The translations under genes were made by a program, and so were the position numbers. Below, piece by piece: positions 45,774 to 54,696 of a DNA stretch of 64,000 nucleotides (position 1 is its first letter; the number at the start of each line of letters is the position of its first letter). The stretch is from NCBI GenBank assembly GCA_019694395.1, contig JAIBCC010000014.1, forward strand, positions 91,116 through 155,115, read 5' to 3'. This DNA comes from Pyrinomonadaceae bacterium. GTDB lineage: Bacteria > Acidobacteriota > Blastocatellia > Pyrinomonadales > Pyrinomonadaceae. The notes beneath the pieces are model-generated. The model searched no databases and was not told the DNA's origin. It saw only the letters and a program-made list of their open reading frames with translations.

Positions 45774-45947
45774 AAGTGGAAAATGGAAAAAGTAAAGTTG
45801 CTGATACTCTAAATTGAGAGTTTAATCAGTTGCTCCTGATTCTAAAAATCAAATATTACAGTTGATCAGATTAAAATAACGATTATCTTACTGGAGCAGG
45901 AACTCAAATAAACTTTCCACTTACCACTCTCCACTTTCCACTTTTTC
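45772..45947. repeat. Inverted repeat of GGAAAAT type enclosing an unexplained 110-base region
   Basis: The left arm (45772-45800) has GTGGAAAATGGAAAAAGTAA. The right arm (45911-45947) has the complementary units (CTTTCCAC, CTCTCCAC, CTTTCCAC, CTTTTTC). Between them lie a second dyad, CTGAT-A-CTCTAAATTGAGAG-TTT-AATCAG, and TGCTCC/GGAGCA, so the whole may fold as nested stems. The ATP-grasp and YHS genes are convergent here. Confidence 0.6.
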
Positions 45948-46416
45948 AGCCTTTATGTTCCGGCTTTTTTACCTTAAATTCCTGCCAATTTTTCTTCCCG
46001 TCCTCAATTAGTTTAGGCTGTTCGGCTTCCCATTTTTCTTTAACTTTTTGGTTGTAGTTCAGATAGAGCTTGCCGTCCACCACTTTCCAAGCCTCCGGGT
46101 CACCATCCGCTGTGTAGCCGTGTGAAACCGCCCAGGAACAATAGCCACCGAATTGAGGAGCGTATTGATCGGGATTTGCCTGAAATTTTTCCATATTTTG
46201 TTTGCTTGAAAAGAACCATTTTGCTCCGTTCCAGACAAATTCGTATTGCGGATTTCCTTTGACCGCGCCATTATCGGCAAAATAAGCAACCGTATCATAA
46301 CCTTTGATAGCGATATTTTCCGCATTTGTATTAACTAATTTGACACCTTCGGTTTTAGAACAATTGGCTGCCAAAATACTAATTCCGAGGATTAAAAATA
46401 AAATAGATTTTTTCAT
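45946..46416 (-). CDS. YHS-domain protein, copy 1
   Basis: The 156-residue protein has a signal-like N-terminus ending at a Cys (LILGISILAANC), so it may be a lipoprotein. The YHS domain spans about 33-90 (NIAIKGYDTVAYFADNGAVKG, EFVWNGAKWFFSSKQNMEKF, QFGGYCSWAVSHG) and the tail is a charged helix. YHS domains of this kind are often exported and linked to metal or copper handling, but the role is not settled. It is 64% or so identical by eye to the protein encoded next to it (46452-46922), so the pair arose by tandem duplication. No regulation is visible. Confidence 0.85.
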   Translation of the reverse strand: MKKSILFLILGISILAANCSKTEGVKLVNTNAENIAIKGYDTVAYFADNGAVKGNPQYEFVWNGAKWFFSSKQNMEKFQANPDQYAPQFGGYCSWAVSHGYTADGDPEAWKVVDGKLYLNYNQKVKEKWEAEQPKLIEDGKKNWQEFKVKKPEHKG

Positions 46417-46451
46417 AATTCTAAAATTTCACTCTTCACCTTTAAACTTTC

Positions 46452-46922
46452 TTAGCCTTTATTTTCAGGCTTTTTCGTTTGAACATCTTCCCAATTTTTC
46501 TTGCCATCCTCAATTAGTTTTTGCTGTCCAGCTTCCCATTTTTTCTTAGCTTCGGGGTTGTTAATTAAATAAAGTTTACCGTCCACCACTTTCCATTCGT
46601 TTGGATCACCTTCTGCCACCTTGCCCTGCGACATTGAATAGCTGCAATATCCACCAAATTGCGGCGCGTAAATTTCAGGATTTTTTTGGAATTTTTCCAG
46701 ATTCTCTTTGTTTGAAAAGAGCCATTTTGCGCCGTTCCAAACAAATTCGTATTGCGGATTTCCCTTAACTGCGCCGTTATCAGCAAAATAAGCAACGGTG
46801 TCATAGCCTTTAATAGCAATATTTTCGGCAGTAGTGCTGACTTTTTTGAATGAATTGGAACCAGCGCAATTGGCAACCAAAATACTAATTGCTACGATTA
46901 AAAATAAACTGAATTTTTTCAT
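46452..46922 (-). CDS. YHS-domain protein, copy 2
   Basis: The 156-residue protein parallels copy 1 along its whole length: the signal-like segment ending in VANC, AIKGYDTVAYFADNGAVKG, EFVWNGAKWLFSNKENLEKF, QFGGYCSYSMSQG, and the tail LIEDGKKNWEDV. Differences cluster in the C-terminal third. It starts 2 bases before the VOC gene upstream ends, so VOC, copy 2 and copy 1 form one probable transcript read right to left. The duplication may allow two locations or two partners. Confidence 0.85.
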   Translation of the reverse strand: MKKFSLFLIVAISILVANCAGSNSFKKVSTTAENIAIKGYDTVAYFADNGAVKGNPQYEFVWNGAKWLFSNKENLEKFQKNPEIYAPQFGGYCSYSMSQGKVAEGDPNEWKVVDGKLYLINNPEAKKKWEAGQQKLIEDGKKNWEDVQTKKPENKG

Positions 46923-46924
46923 AA

Positions 46925-47995
46925 TTACTTCTCAATAATTCGCACAGCGTGACCATCAATGTCACGAACTAATAAAGCCTTTCTAAACTCGAAATTATTC
47001 CCATTAAAATCAATCACGCCTGACGAGATAAAATCAAAGTTACTTTTCGTCAGGGCTTCCGAAATTGGATTCACCTTATTTGCCGCAAAGGTTGTTTGCC
47101 AATGCCAAAGATCATTGCTTTTGGTATCTTTGGGAAAAGGTTTTCCGTCACGCGGGGCGAGATATTCCAAAAATTCGACGTGAATGCCGTCTTCTTTTGT
47201 TCCCAAATTTGTGATGTGCAGCTTTGCACCGAAAACATTGTTCAAATGTTCCTGCTCGTTGCCGAAATTATCGCTCGTCCCGGCAACTTCCAATCCCAAA
47301 GAATCACGATAAAATTTCATACTTTGTTCCGAATCGCCAACAACGATTGCCGTGTGGTCAATTCCCAAAAATAACTGCCCAGTGTTCGCTAAATCGTGCC
47401 ATTTTTTTGCGCCTTTGTCAGTAGGGAAGTGCAGAATTTCGAGAACGTGATTGTCAAAATCCTTGAAATAAAATGCCGAAATTCCGGCGGCATTTGGAAT
47501 TGTCTTTGGCAAAGTCTGAGGCGCAGTTGAGGCAAAACGAACCTTGTTTTTTCGTAGGATTTCAAAGGCTTTGTCCATATCCGAAACAATTATTGCAATA
47601 TGCTGAAACCATTTGTCATTACTCCGCGAGTCAAGCGGAATCGGACGACCTCCGGCGGTTAAATATTCGGTCAATTCGAGTGTTTCATTACCTAATCTCA
47701 ATCGGACAATTCGCACCCGTGCGCCGAAAACTCCCGAAAGATGTTCAAATTCAGTCCCAAAAGTTTCCGTGTCCGAAATTTTCTCAAATGGCAGAACGCG
47801 CGTGTAAAAATCAATCGCCTTGTCCATATTGGAAACGGTAAAGCCGACGCTTTCTACCCGCGAAACGGTCTGACCGTGGGCAAAAGTTGAAAATAAAGCG
47901 ATAAAAGCCAAAATGCCGATAATCAGCCAGCCGAAAGGGAATTCATTTTCCTCGCCGATTTTAAAGTTAAAATGTTGCGGATTAAACCTTTTCAT
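46925..47995 (-). CDS. Secreted VOC-superfamily protein with two glyoxalase-like domains
   Basis: The 356-residue protein has a signal anchor at about 21-41 (FGWLIIGILAFIALFSTFAHGQ). Two VOC domains follow: 46-190 (VESVGFTVSNMDKAIDFYTRVL, WFQHIAIIVSDMDKAFEIL) and 210-356 (IDHTAIVVGDSEQSMKFYRDSL, DIDGHAVRIIEK). Members bind a divalent metal and act on small substrates (isomerases, dioxygenases, fosfomycin-type enzymes); the reaction here is unknown. It lies upstream of two YHS proteins in one probable transcript. A hairpin lies in its leader at 48023-48060. Confidence 0.85.
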   Translation of the reverse strand: MKRFNPQHFNFKIGEENEFPFGWLIIGILAFIALFSTFAHGQTVSRVESVGFTVSNMDKAIDFYTRVLPFEKISDTETFGTEFEHLSGVFGARVRIVRLRLGNETLELTEYLTAGGRPIPLDSRSNDKWFQHIAIIVSDMDKAFEILRKNKVRFASTAPQTLPKTIPNAAGISAFYFKDFDNHVLEILHFPTDKGAKKWHDLANTGQLFLGIDHTAIVVGDSEQSMKFYRDSLGLEVAGTSDNFGNEQEHLNNVFGAKLHITNLGTKEDGIHVEFLEYLAPRDGKPFPKDTKSNDLWHWQTTFAANKVNPISEALTKSNFDFISSGVIDFNGNNFEFRKALLVRDIDGHAVRIIEK

Positions 47996-48022
47996 AATTC
48001 AAATTCCTTACTTCAAACAATT

Positions 48023-48060
48023 GCGGCAGACCTGATTTTTATTCCATCAGAATCTGCCGC
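48023..48060. promoter_or_regulatory. Strong hairpin between GMC and VOC genes
   Basis: GCGGCAGA (48023-48030) pairs with TCTGCCGC (48053-48060), and CTGAT (48032-48036) pairs with ATCAG (48046-48050) inside. On the transcribed minus strand no run of U follows, so it is better seen as a processing or leader structure than a plain terminator. Confidence 0.5.
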
Positions 48061-48086
48061 GCCGTTTCAAAAATTGAAAAAAAACT

Positions 48087-49646
48087 CTATTTCATCCTTT
48101 CGAGCAAATGCTCTCCCACCCGCAAAGCGTTTGCCATAATTGTCAGAGCCGGATTGACTGCCGAACTTGAAGGAAAAAATGAGCCGTCCACAACATACAA
48201 ATTATCAATATCATGCGCCTTACAATTCTTATCCAAAACCGAAGTTTTCGGATCGTTGCCAAACCGTAAAGTTCCGTTTTGATGCGCGACTCCTGCCAGC
48301 GGAATTTGTTCGGCTAGGTAAAGATTTCGGGCAAAAATCCCTTGATGACACTCGCCGCCGTGAATATCGCATTTGCGTTGATTGTTCATCAGTTTTTTCA
48401 ATTTATTCTGCAATTGCTTGTGTGCTTCCAGATTGTTCGGCGTGTAACTCAAAACAATTTCGCCATTTTTATTGAGCGTAACGCGATTGTTCGGGTCGGG
48501 CAAATCTTCGGTTGTCAGCCAGAAATCAAGCGAATGTTTTGCCATCAAATCAAGCGTAAAACCGGGAGCAATCGCGGGCGCACCGGCGGAAAGCGTGACA
48601 CCATCCAATTTTCCGACAAACGAAATATGTCCCATCGGATACGGAAAATCTTCCGAACCAAAATAAAAATCGTTGACTGCCAGAGTTTTTTGGAAAATGG
48701 TCGGATTCGGGCATTTGGAAACGGCGAGCATCACCGAATTAACGTGTCCCATATAATTTCGCCCAACTTGATCGCTGGAATTGGCTAAACCATTGGGATG
48801 CTTGTCATTAGCGGAGCGTAAAAACAACGCGGCAGAATTGATCGCGCCAGCCGAAACAACTACCACATCGGCGGAATAAGTTTCATTTTCGCCATTTCGT
48901 TTAACGTGAACTGCGGAAATTGTTTTGCCCAATTCGTCCGTTTCGAGTTTTGTCACCAAAGCATTTGTCAGCAACGTAACATTCGGATAATCAAGCGAAG
49001 GTTCAATTCCGCAAACGTGCGAATCGCTCTTGGCATTAACCAGACACGGAAAACCGTCACAAGTCGCACAACGAATACACTTACTGCGCGGATCATTTTC
49101 CTTTAATTGAATTCCCAGCGGAACGTGAAAAGGTTTGCAGCCCATTGCGGCAAAATCTTCGGCTAAATGTTGAATTCGCGGCTCGTGCGAAACGGCTTCG
49201 TGCGGAAAAGGCGAGCTTGCCCAAGGTTCGGTCGGGTCTTCGCCGCGCTTGCCGTGAACGTGATACATCTGCTCGGCTTGACGATAATAACGCTCTAATT
49301 CGTTGTAATCAATCGCCCACGCCGGAGAGATCCCGTCGTAATGCTTCAGTTCGCCAAAGTCTTCTTTTCGCATCCGAAACAACGCCGCGCCGTAAAATTT
49401 GGTGTTGCCGCCGACATTGTAATTAGTATGCGGATGAAGCGGTTTTCCGTCCTTATCGAACCAAACTTCTTTTGTGTTGTAATGACCTTCGACATTAACC
49501 TTTTTAGAATTCCAGTTCTCCAAACCGCGTTTGACAAAATCCCCGCGTTCCAAAACCAAAATCTTTTTGCCCGACGGCGCAAGTTTATGGACTAAAGTTC
49601 CCCCGCCCGCGCCCGTTCCGATAATAATAAAATCGTAATGTGTCAT
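48087..49646 (-). CDS. GMC-family oxidoreductase
   Basis: The 519-residue protein begins with the FAD-binding beta-alpha-beta (DFIIIGTGAGGGTLVHKLAPSGKKILVLERG) and ends with the conserved GMC stretch (NLYVVDGSFFPSSSAVNPALTIMANALRVGEHL). The catalytic His lies in CDIHGGECHQG or VAHQNGTLRF near the C-terminus. A Cys-rich segment, CIRCATCDGFPCLVNAKSD (about 188-206), is unusual and could bind metal or a disulfide. GMC enzymes oxidise alcohols, sugars or sterols with FAD. The gene is in a minus-strand block containing an SDR, a glucose-dehydrogenase-like enzyme and a GH63-like glycosidase, so sugar oxidation is a reasonable inference. Confidence 0.9.
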   Translation of the reverse strand: MTHYDFIIIGTGAGGGTLVHKLAPSGKKILVLERGDFVKRGLENWNSKKVNVEGHYNTKEVWFDKDGKPLHPHTNYNVGGNTKFYGAALFRMRKEDFGELKHYDGISPAWAIDYNELERYYRQAEQMYHVHGKRGEDPTEPWASSPFPHEAVSHEPRIQHLAEDFAAMGCKPFHVPLGIQLKENDPRSKCIRCATCDGFPCLVNAKSDSHVCGIEPSLDYPNVTLLTNALVTKLETDELGKTISAVHVKRNGENETYSADVVVVSAGAINSAALFLRSANDKHPNGLANSSDQVGRNYMGHVNSVMLAVSKCPNPTIFQKTLAVNDFYFGSEDFPYPMGHISFVGKLDGVTLSAGAPAIAPGFTLDLMAKHSLDFWLTTEDLPDPNNRVTLNKNGEIVLSYTPNNLEAHKQLQNKLKKLMNNQRKCDIHGGECHQGIFARNLYLAEQIPLAGVAHQNGTLRFGNDPKTSVLDKNCKAHDIDNLYVVDGSFFPSSSAVNPALTIMANALRVGEHLLERMK

Positions 49647-49664
49647 AAAACTTCTCCAAATAAA

Positions 49665-49764
<100 letters not shown>

Positions 49765-49769
49765 ATCTT

Positions 49770-50537
49770 TTATTGCTCTTCATAGAACCAAGTCAGTCCG
49801 CCGTCAACAAAGAAAGTTGAGCCGGTGACGTAATCCGCTTCGTCCGATGAAAGAAAAACCGCTAAACCTGCAACATCTTCGGGTTGTCCGAGCCGTTTCA
49901 AAGGAATTTGTCCGAGCAGATAATTCAGTTTGTTGGGATTATTGAGCAGATTTTTATTGATCGGTGTTTCGATTGCTCCCGGCGCGATGTTGTTGACGTT
50001 AATCCCATATTGTCCAAGTTCAACTGCGAGATTTCGTGTCAACATTTTGATTCCGCCTTTGCTAACGCAATATGCGGTAAAATTTGGAAAAGGCAGGTCT
50101 TCGTGAACCGAACTGATATTGACGATTTTCCCGCGCCGTTTGGTTTCGATCAAATGTTTTGCCATTGCCTGAGCGCAGAAAAAAGTGCCTTTGGTATTGA
50201 CGTTCATTACAAAGTCGTAATCTTTTTCGGTCACTTCCCAAAAAGGCGCGTGACGCTCGACTCCGGCATTGTTTATCAAAATATCAACTTGTCCAAAAGA
50301 ACTAATGGCATTGGCAAACAAATTTTCGATGTCCGCCACTTTAGAAACATCGCCTTGAACGGCAATCGCGTTTGCTCCGATATTTTGTGCATTTTGGACG
50401 ACCTCATTTGCCATTTCCATATTGCCGATGTAATTGACAACGACGTTTGCTCCTTCCTGTGCGAAGCGTTCGGCAATTCCACGCCCGATTCCTTGGCTGC
50501 TGCCTGTTATAATTGCTGTTTTGTTTTTTAATTTCAT
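49770..50537 (-). CDS. Short-chain dehydrogenase (glucose 1-dehydrogenase-like)
   Basis: The 255-residue protein has the SDR layout: TGSSQGIGRGIAERF (NAD(P)-binding Gly motif) at 11-25, NNAGVERHAPF at about 89-99, catalytic Ser in NISSVH and the Tyr-Lys pair in YCVSKGG at about 154-158, and the closing GSTFFVDGGLTWFY. Length is standard. Relatives include glucose 1-dehydrogenases and 3-oxoacyl reductases; the neighbourhood favours a sugar role but does not prove it. A repeat element separates it from the GMC gene downstream and another hairpin (50572-50618) from the aquaporin gene upstream. Confidence 0.9.
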   Translation of the reverse strand: MKLKNKTAIITGSSQGIGRGIAERFAQEGANVVVNYIGNMEMANEVVQNAQNIGANAIAVQGDVSKVADIENLFANAISSFGQVDILINNAGVERHAPFWEVTEKDYDFVMNVNTKGTFFCAQAMAKHLIETKRRGKIVNISSVHEDLPFPNFTAYCVSKGGIKMLTRNLAVELGQYGINVNNIAPGAIETPINKNLLNNPNKLNYLLGQIPLKRLGQPEDVAGLAVFLSSDEADYVTGSTFFVDGGLTWFYEEQ

Positions 50538-50571
50538 CTTTTTAATTCCCTTATGTTTATAAAATCTGTTT

Positions 50572-50618
50572 GCCCGCTAAATACGCGAAATGACGCTTTT
50601 TTAGCGTGTTTCGCGGGC
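50572..50618. repeat. Hairpin of CGCGAAA type overlapping the aquaporin stop
   Basis: GCCCGC...CGCGAAATGACGCT (50572-50596) pairs with AGCGTGTTTCGCGGGC (50603-50618) around a T-run. The right arm encodes the last residues of the aquaporin reading frame (VARETR) and the TAA stop at 50601-50603. Confidence 0.65.
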
Positions 50619-51398
50619 GACCATCTCTCCAAAATTGCAGTTAAAAATGCAGCGCATTTTGCTGTGATGGTCAAATTTGGCGCATAAAACCGAGTGTCTG
50701 CCTTTTAATCTGACAAAAATTTCTGCCGCCGCTAACATTGCCAAAGGCGGGGCGACAAAATATATCCACCAACTGTTCCAGACATTCGCAATCATCGCCG
50801 AGCCGAAAGTTCTTGCCGGATTCATACTCATTCCCGAAACCGGAGCTTCGAGTGAGATATAAATTGCTACCAAAATCCCTGCAAAATATGGCGTGAAACG
50901 CGAAAGTTTAGCGTGATTGGAGGTAATCAGAACCATCGTCATCATTCCAAACGAAATAATGAATTCAGCGATAAAAGAAACCATCCAACCAGAAGAATTT
51001 GGAATCGTGATGGCAAAATTCACGTCCTTATTTGCCAAAAAATCCCACAGAATCAACCACGAAAAAAAAACTCCAAACGTTGCGCCGATAAATTGAAAAA
51101 GAACATAAAAAACTGCGTCCGTTGATTTAATTTTCCCTAATCGCCAAAAGGTTAAAGTAACCGCCGGATTGATATGTGCGCCCGAAAGCTTGCCGAACGG
51201 AGATTTGAAAATTGCAACTGCCGTTAATCCCATTGCTAAACCGATCAAAACGAAACGTAACTGCAAATTCCAATTAGCTGTCGGTAAAAACGGATGAAAC
51301 AAAAGCACCGAAAAGACACAAGCCGAAACCATAAAGACACCTAAACCCAGTGCTTCGCAAACATATTCCAACCAATGATTTCGGAATGCTTCCAACAT
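50601..51398 (-). CDS. Aquaporin / MIP-family channel
   Basis: The 265-residue protein has six hydrophobic segments and both pore loops: HINPAVTL at about 75-82 and MNPARTFG at about 190-197, each with the NPA motif. The second-loop neighbours suggest a water-selective rather than glycerol-type pore, but I would not insist. It lies in the inner membrane. The C-terminal 30 residues (from KGRHSVLCAKF) are unusual and the last six are encoded by a repeat hairpin, so the original protein was probably shorter. The next gene downstream on this strand is the SDR. Confidence 0.9.
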   Translation of the reverse strand: MLEAFRNHWLEYVCEALGLGVFMVSACVFSVLLFHPFLPTANWNLQLRFVLIGLAMGLTAVAIFKSPFGKLSGAHINPAVTLTFWRLGKIKSTDAVFYVLFQFIGATFGVFFSWLILWDFLANKDVNFAITIPNSSGWMVSFIAEFIISFGMMTMVLITSNHAKLSRFTPYFAGILVAIYISLEAPVSGMSMNPARTFGSAMIANVWNSWWIYFVAPPLAMLAAAEIFVRLKGRHSVLCAKFDHHSKMRCIFNCNFGEMVARETR

Positions 51399-51451
51399 TG
51401 TTTCCTCGCTTTCTAAAACACTTTGGGGGATTGGTTTATTCCATGAAAGTT

Positions 51452-51577
<126 letters not shown>

Positions 51578-51580
51578 AAT

Positions 51581-53029
51581 TTAAATGATATGAAGAATCG
51601 AGTTAAAGCCGCCGAACCCGTCTTCCTCTTTTAATCCGTTGCTGGGGTCTTCGAGCCAGTTTGTTTGATTTACGACAAATTTATAGCGGTATTTGCCGGA
51701 GTTCAGAGCCGGAATTTTCGCCATCCAAATCCCATCGGCATCTTTGAAAAATGGAGTTGAGCTTTCATTCCAATTATTAAAATCTCCTGCCAAATTTACT
51801 GCTTCCGCTTCGTCATTGTGGTAGAAAAAAGTAATCATTTCCCCGTCAATGCGCGGCGGCATATAGTTTTCGTATTCAAAAACGTGAGTTTCTTTTTGAG
51901 CTTCGGCAAGGGCGCGTTGGGCGTGAACAACTCCGAAACCCTGTCGAATGGCAGGAAAGTGCATTAGCCGTTGAGCCGTTGAAATTAAAAGGTCTTTGAC
52001 GGCAAAAGGCGTAAGTTTCGGATTTGCTTCGAGCATTTGAGCCACAACTGAAGCCGTAATCGGCGCGGCAAAAGAAGTTCCGTCAACGTATTGATAATGT
52101 GTGGCGATGATCTTTCGGTTTTGAATTTCGTTTTCAATCGCTTCGCGGATGTCGCTGACATTTTGCAAAGTAAGAATCTCTTCCGATAAATCAGCCTTTT
52201 TCCAATGCTCGGAAACGGCTTTTTTCAATTTGTAATCTGGTTGGGTGAGCAGATGCGCGAGAGTTTCCGCCGCAATATAATCAGCCGTTTTGGGCAAAAT
52301 CGGCGCAGCCACAAACATTGCCGGTGCAATGACTTCCGGTTTAATTGTGCCGTCTGCCGTTACTCCGTAACTGGAATGATAAAGTTCAAAATCAGCTTCA
52401 TCGAACTGATTTTCGTCACTGTAACCGCCAACCGTAATCACCGAAGGCGAATTGGCAGGCGGAATCGGAACTTCATCGGCGGAATTTCCTGCAGCAACGA
52501 TAACCACAATTCCTTGCTTGACGCATTCCTCTGCTAATTGGTCAATCTTGCTCTCTGCCGAGGGCAAATTTGCATCGCCGCCGAGCGACATATTCAAAAC
52601 GCGGATGTTATATTTCTCCCGATTATCCAAAATCCATTGCAAACCAAGTTCTATATTCTGATCGGGAATTGCGCCATTTTCATCCGAAACTCTGACCAAA
52701 ACCAATTCCGCTTCCGAAGCGATTCCGCGATAAATACCGTCGCAAAGTTTGCCGTTTCCAGCACAGGAAACAGTCGTCTGCGTGCCGTGCCATTGGAAAG
52801 ATCGCGGCTCTAAAGGCTGATGCAACTCATTTTGTCCGCCTGAGACATCGTGGAAAGTAACAATCCGTTCGTGTATATCAGGATGCGGAAAAAATCCCGA
52901 ATCAAGAAAAGCAATTCTGATGCCTTTTCCGGTAAATTGCGGATCGGCGTTTAATTTTTCCGGCGTTGGAATCACCGCAAAACGGTTTTGCGTGTGTGCA
53001 TGATCGTGATCTTCGGTTTCGTCAAACAT
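51581..53029 (-). CDS. Subtilisin-like serine protease with C-terminal CBM48/glycogen-binding domain
   Basis: The 482-residue protein has an S8 core with catalytic Asp43 (IAFLDSGFFPHP), His83 (WHGTQTTVSCAG), oxyanion Asn184 (AAGNSADEVP) and Ser321 (GTSFAAPITAS). Residues 390-482 form a CBM48-like module: AVNLAGDFNNWNESSTPF, DGIWMAKI, GKYRYKFVVNQTNWLEDP. There is no signal peptide, so it may be cytosolic like intracellular subtilisins. A protease tethered to a glycogen-type polymer is unusual: CBM48 modules normally occur in glycogen enzymes and AMPK. It lies in a minus-strand block with sugar-related genes and 42 bases from ClpS. Substrate unknown. Confidence 0.87.
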   Translation of the reverse strand: MFDETEDHDHAHTQNRFAVIPTPEKLNADPQFTGKGIRIAFLDSGFFPHPDIHERIVTFHDVSGGQNELHQPLEPRSFQWHGTQTTVSCAGNGKLCDGIYRGIASEAELVLVRVSDENGAIPDQNIELGLQWILDNREKYNIRVLNMSLGGDANLPSAESKIDQLAEECVKQGIVVIVAAGNSADEVPIPPANSPSVITVGGYSDENQFDEADFELYHSSYGVTADGTIKPEVIAPAMFVAAPILPKTADYIAAETLAHLLTQPDYKLKKAVSEHWKKADLSEEILTLQNVSDIREAIENEIQNRKIIATHYQYVDGTSFAAPITASVVAQMLEANPKLTPFAVKDLLISTAQRLMHFPAIRQGFGVVHAQRALAEAQKETHVFEYENYMPPRIDGEMITFFYHNDEAEAVNLAGDFNNWNESSTPFFKDADGIWMAKIPALNSGKYRYKFVVNQTNWLEDPSNGLKEEDGFGGFNSILHII

Positions 53030-53071
53030 AACGAAAGCTAAAACGCATTTTGAAGAGGAAATATTCCAAAA

Positions 53072-53389
53072 TTATTCAGGTTCAACTGTGCAAAGCAACG
53101 GATATTCTCTGGAGCGGGCGAGGTTGACGGCTTTTTCAGCCTTCATTGTTGCAATTTCGTAAGTGTAAACTCCAGCAACTCCGATGCCTTTTTCGTGAAC
53201 ATTCATCATTATTGTATAGGCTTCGGCTACGGACTTTTTGAAAACAAATTGTAAGACAAAAACGACGAATTCCATCGTTGTAAAATCGTCGTTATGCAAA
53301 ATGACCTTGAAGAGTTTCGGCTTTTCGAGCTTCTCCTTCTTCTCGGTCAAAATTTCACTGTCTTGTTCAAAATCGGTTAAGTTCGGCAT
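53072..53389 (-). CDS. clpS: ClpS, ATP-dependent Clp protease adaptor
   Basis: The 105-residue protein is a complete ClpS. The core (32-100) has KVILHNDDFTTMEFVVFVLQ, the N-end-recognition residues in HNDD and the helix AEAYTIMMNVHEKG, and the closing IATMKAEKAV-like helix with REYPLLCTVE. The N-terminal 30 residues are the usual flexible extension. It hands N-end-rule substrates to ClpAP. The subtilase gene starts 42 bases downstream on the same strand, so the two may be expressed together, but ClpA is not in the window. Confidence 0.95.
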   Translation of the reverse strand: MPNLTDFEQDSEILTEKKEKLEKPKLFKVILHNDDFTTMEFVVFVLQFVFKKSVAEAYTIMMNVHEKGIGVAGVYTYEIATMKAEKAVNLARSREYPLLCTVEPE

Positions 53390-53408
53390 CTGTTAATAAA
53401 AGATAAAT

Positions 53409-53520
53409 TTAACGCAAAGACGCAAAGTAACAAAGGCGCAAAGGAAAATAAGTAAAAGTAAGAACAAAAAGCAAAATATTAAAAATTTTGCGCCTTTGCC
53501 TCTTGGCGACTTTGCGTTAA
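53409..53520. repeat. Inverted repeat of CGCAAAG units
   Basis: The left arm (53409-53444) has TTAACGCAAAG, CGCAAAG, CAAAGG, CGCAAAG. The right arm (53488-53520) has the complements and ends CTTTGCGTTAA, an exact match to the outer 11 bases. It lies between two co-directional minus-strand genes. Confidence 0.8.
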
Positions 53521-53536
53521 GGAAATCCTAAGCAAG

Positions 53537-54652
53537 CTAAATCTTGCTCACTTCAAAATAAGCTTTGATAGCTTTGTAAGAAGATGCGTTATTCAGAATC
53601 TCAAAGGCTTTTTCAAAATTTTCCAAACCTTCGACTTTGTGGGTCAACATTCTGGCTAACCAACCCGAATACATCGCTTCGCAAAGGGCTAAATCTTTAA
53701 CACCCATCTCAAAATGTTCGCGGTTTGCGTTGACCGTTCCAAACATCACTTTGTTGCCTAAAACAAACTGTTGATTGATTTTATCAGCGGGAACAGCATC
53801 AACTTTGCGGTCGCCACCGGTCACGGATGAAAGAATTAGAACGCCGTTCTGATTCAAACTTTGCATTGCATCAAAAACGATTGGGGAATATCCGGTGCAT
53901 TCAAAAATTAAATCATATTCGCCGTATTTTTTGACCGAATCGGGAACAGTTATTTCGGCAGTGGAATCATAAGTTGCGCCGATAGCTTCGCAAAGCTCGG
54001 CATTCAGATAGCCGTCGTGCTTATCACGTCCGAATCCGTGAACTTCATAGCCGCGCATTCGCAAAGCCATTACGGTTAAAAGTCCGACGCTTCCCGTGCC
54101 TAAAACGGCGGCGGTTTTAGGTCGCCAAATTTTTAATCTTTCCTGAATATCCGAAGCTTGTTTTAAGCCTTTTTCGATGATGGAAAGCGGTTCGAGCAAC
54201 ACGGCAATTTCAACAATTTTTTCGGGGATTTTGACCAAATAATCCGCACTTTCGGCATAAAATTCAGCCATATAGCCGTGCAGTTGCGAGATTCCGCGTT
54301 CAAAATATTGGTCATCGGTCGTAAAATCCTGTTCACCGATTTCGTCATAAAAACTTTTTCCGGGACGGCGCACCGAAGCGACCACATAATCACCGACTTT
54401 TAGTTCTTTAACGTTCTCGCCGATTTCTGCAACACGTCCCAGATTTTCGTGCCCAAGCACCAGAAAATCAAATCCGGCGGGCGCAACGCCGTATTCGCCG
54501 TTGTTGATTTCGCGGTCAGTTCCGCACGCGCCAACGCGCAAAACTTCGACTAAAACTCCGCGACCATTCGGAACATCGGAAACTTTCGGCTTATCCATTT
54601 CGACTAAATGGACGCTGTTTACGGTTTTTGGAATTACTGCAACTGCTTTCAT
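53537..54652 (-). CDS. Zinc alcohol dehydrogenase-like enzyme, glucose 1-dehydrogenase type
   Basis: The 371-residue protein has the medium-chain dehydrogenase layout. The N-terminal catalytic domain contains CGTDREINNGEYG (catalytic Cys-Gly-Thr-Asp) and GHENLGRVAEIG; the nucleotide-binding half begins at about 180 (AAVLGTGSVGLLTVMALRMRG). The combination of GTDREI, the ERGISQLHGYMAEF stretch and the C-terminal NKVMFGTVNANREHFE matches the glucose 1-dehydrogenase family known from Archaea, which oxidises glucose and other aldoses with NAD(P). The structural-zinc Cys cluster is missing, as in that family. It fits the sugar theme of this block. Confidence 0.85.
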   Translation of the reverse strand: MKAVAVIPKTVNSVHLVEMDKPKVSDVPNGRGVLVEVLRVGACGTDREINNGEYGVAPAGFDFLVLGHENLGRVAEIGENVKELKVGDYVVASVRRPGKSFYDEIGEQDFTTDDQYFERGISQLHGYMAEFYAESADYLVKIPEKIVEIAVLLEPLSIIEKGLKQASDIQERLKIWRPKTAAVLGTGSVGLLTVMALRMRGYEVHGFGRDKHDGYLNAELCEAIGATYDSTAEITVPDSVKKYGEYDLIFECTGYSPIVFDAMQSLNQNGVLILSSVTGGDRKVDAVPADKINQQFVLGNKVMFGTVNANREHFEMGVKDLALCEAMYSGWLARMLTHKVEGLENFEKAFEILNNASSYKAIKAYFEVSKI

Positions 54653-54696
54653 ATCTTGATTTTAACTTGATATAAAAGATTGTCAAAGCAAATTAT

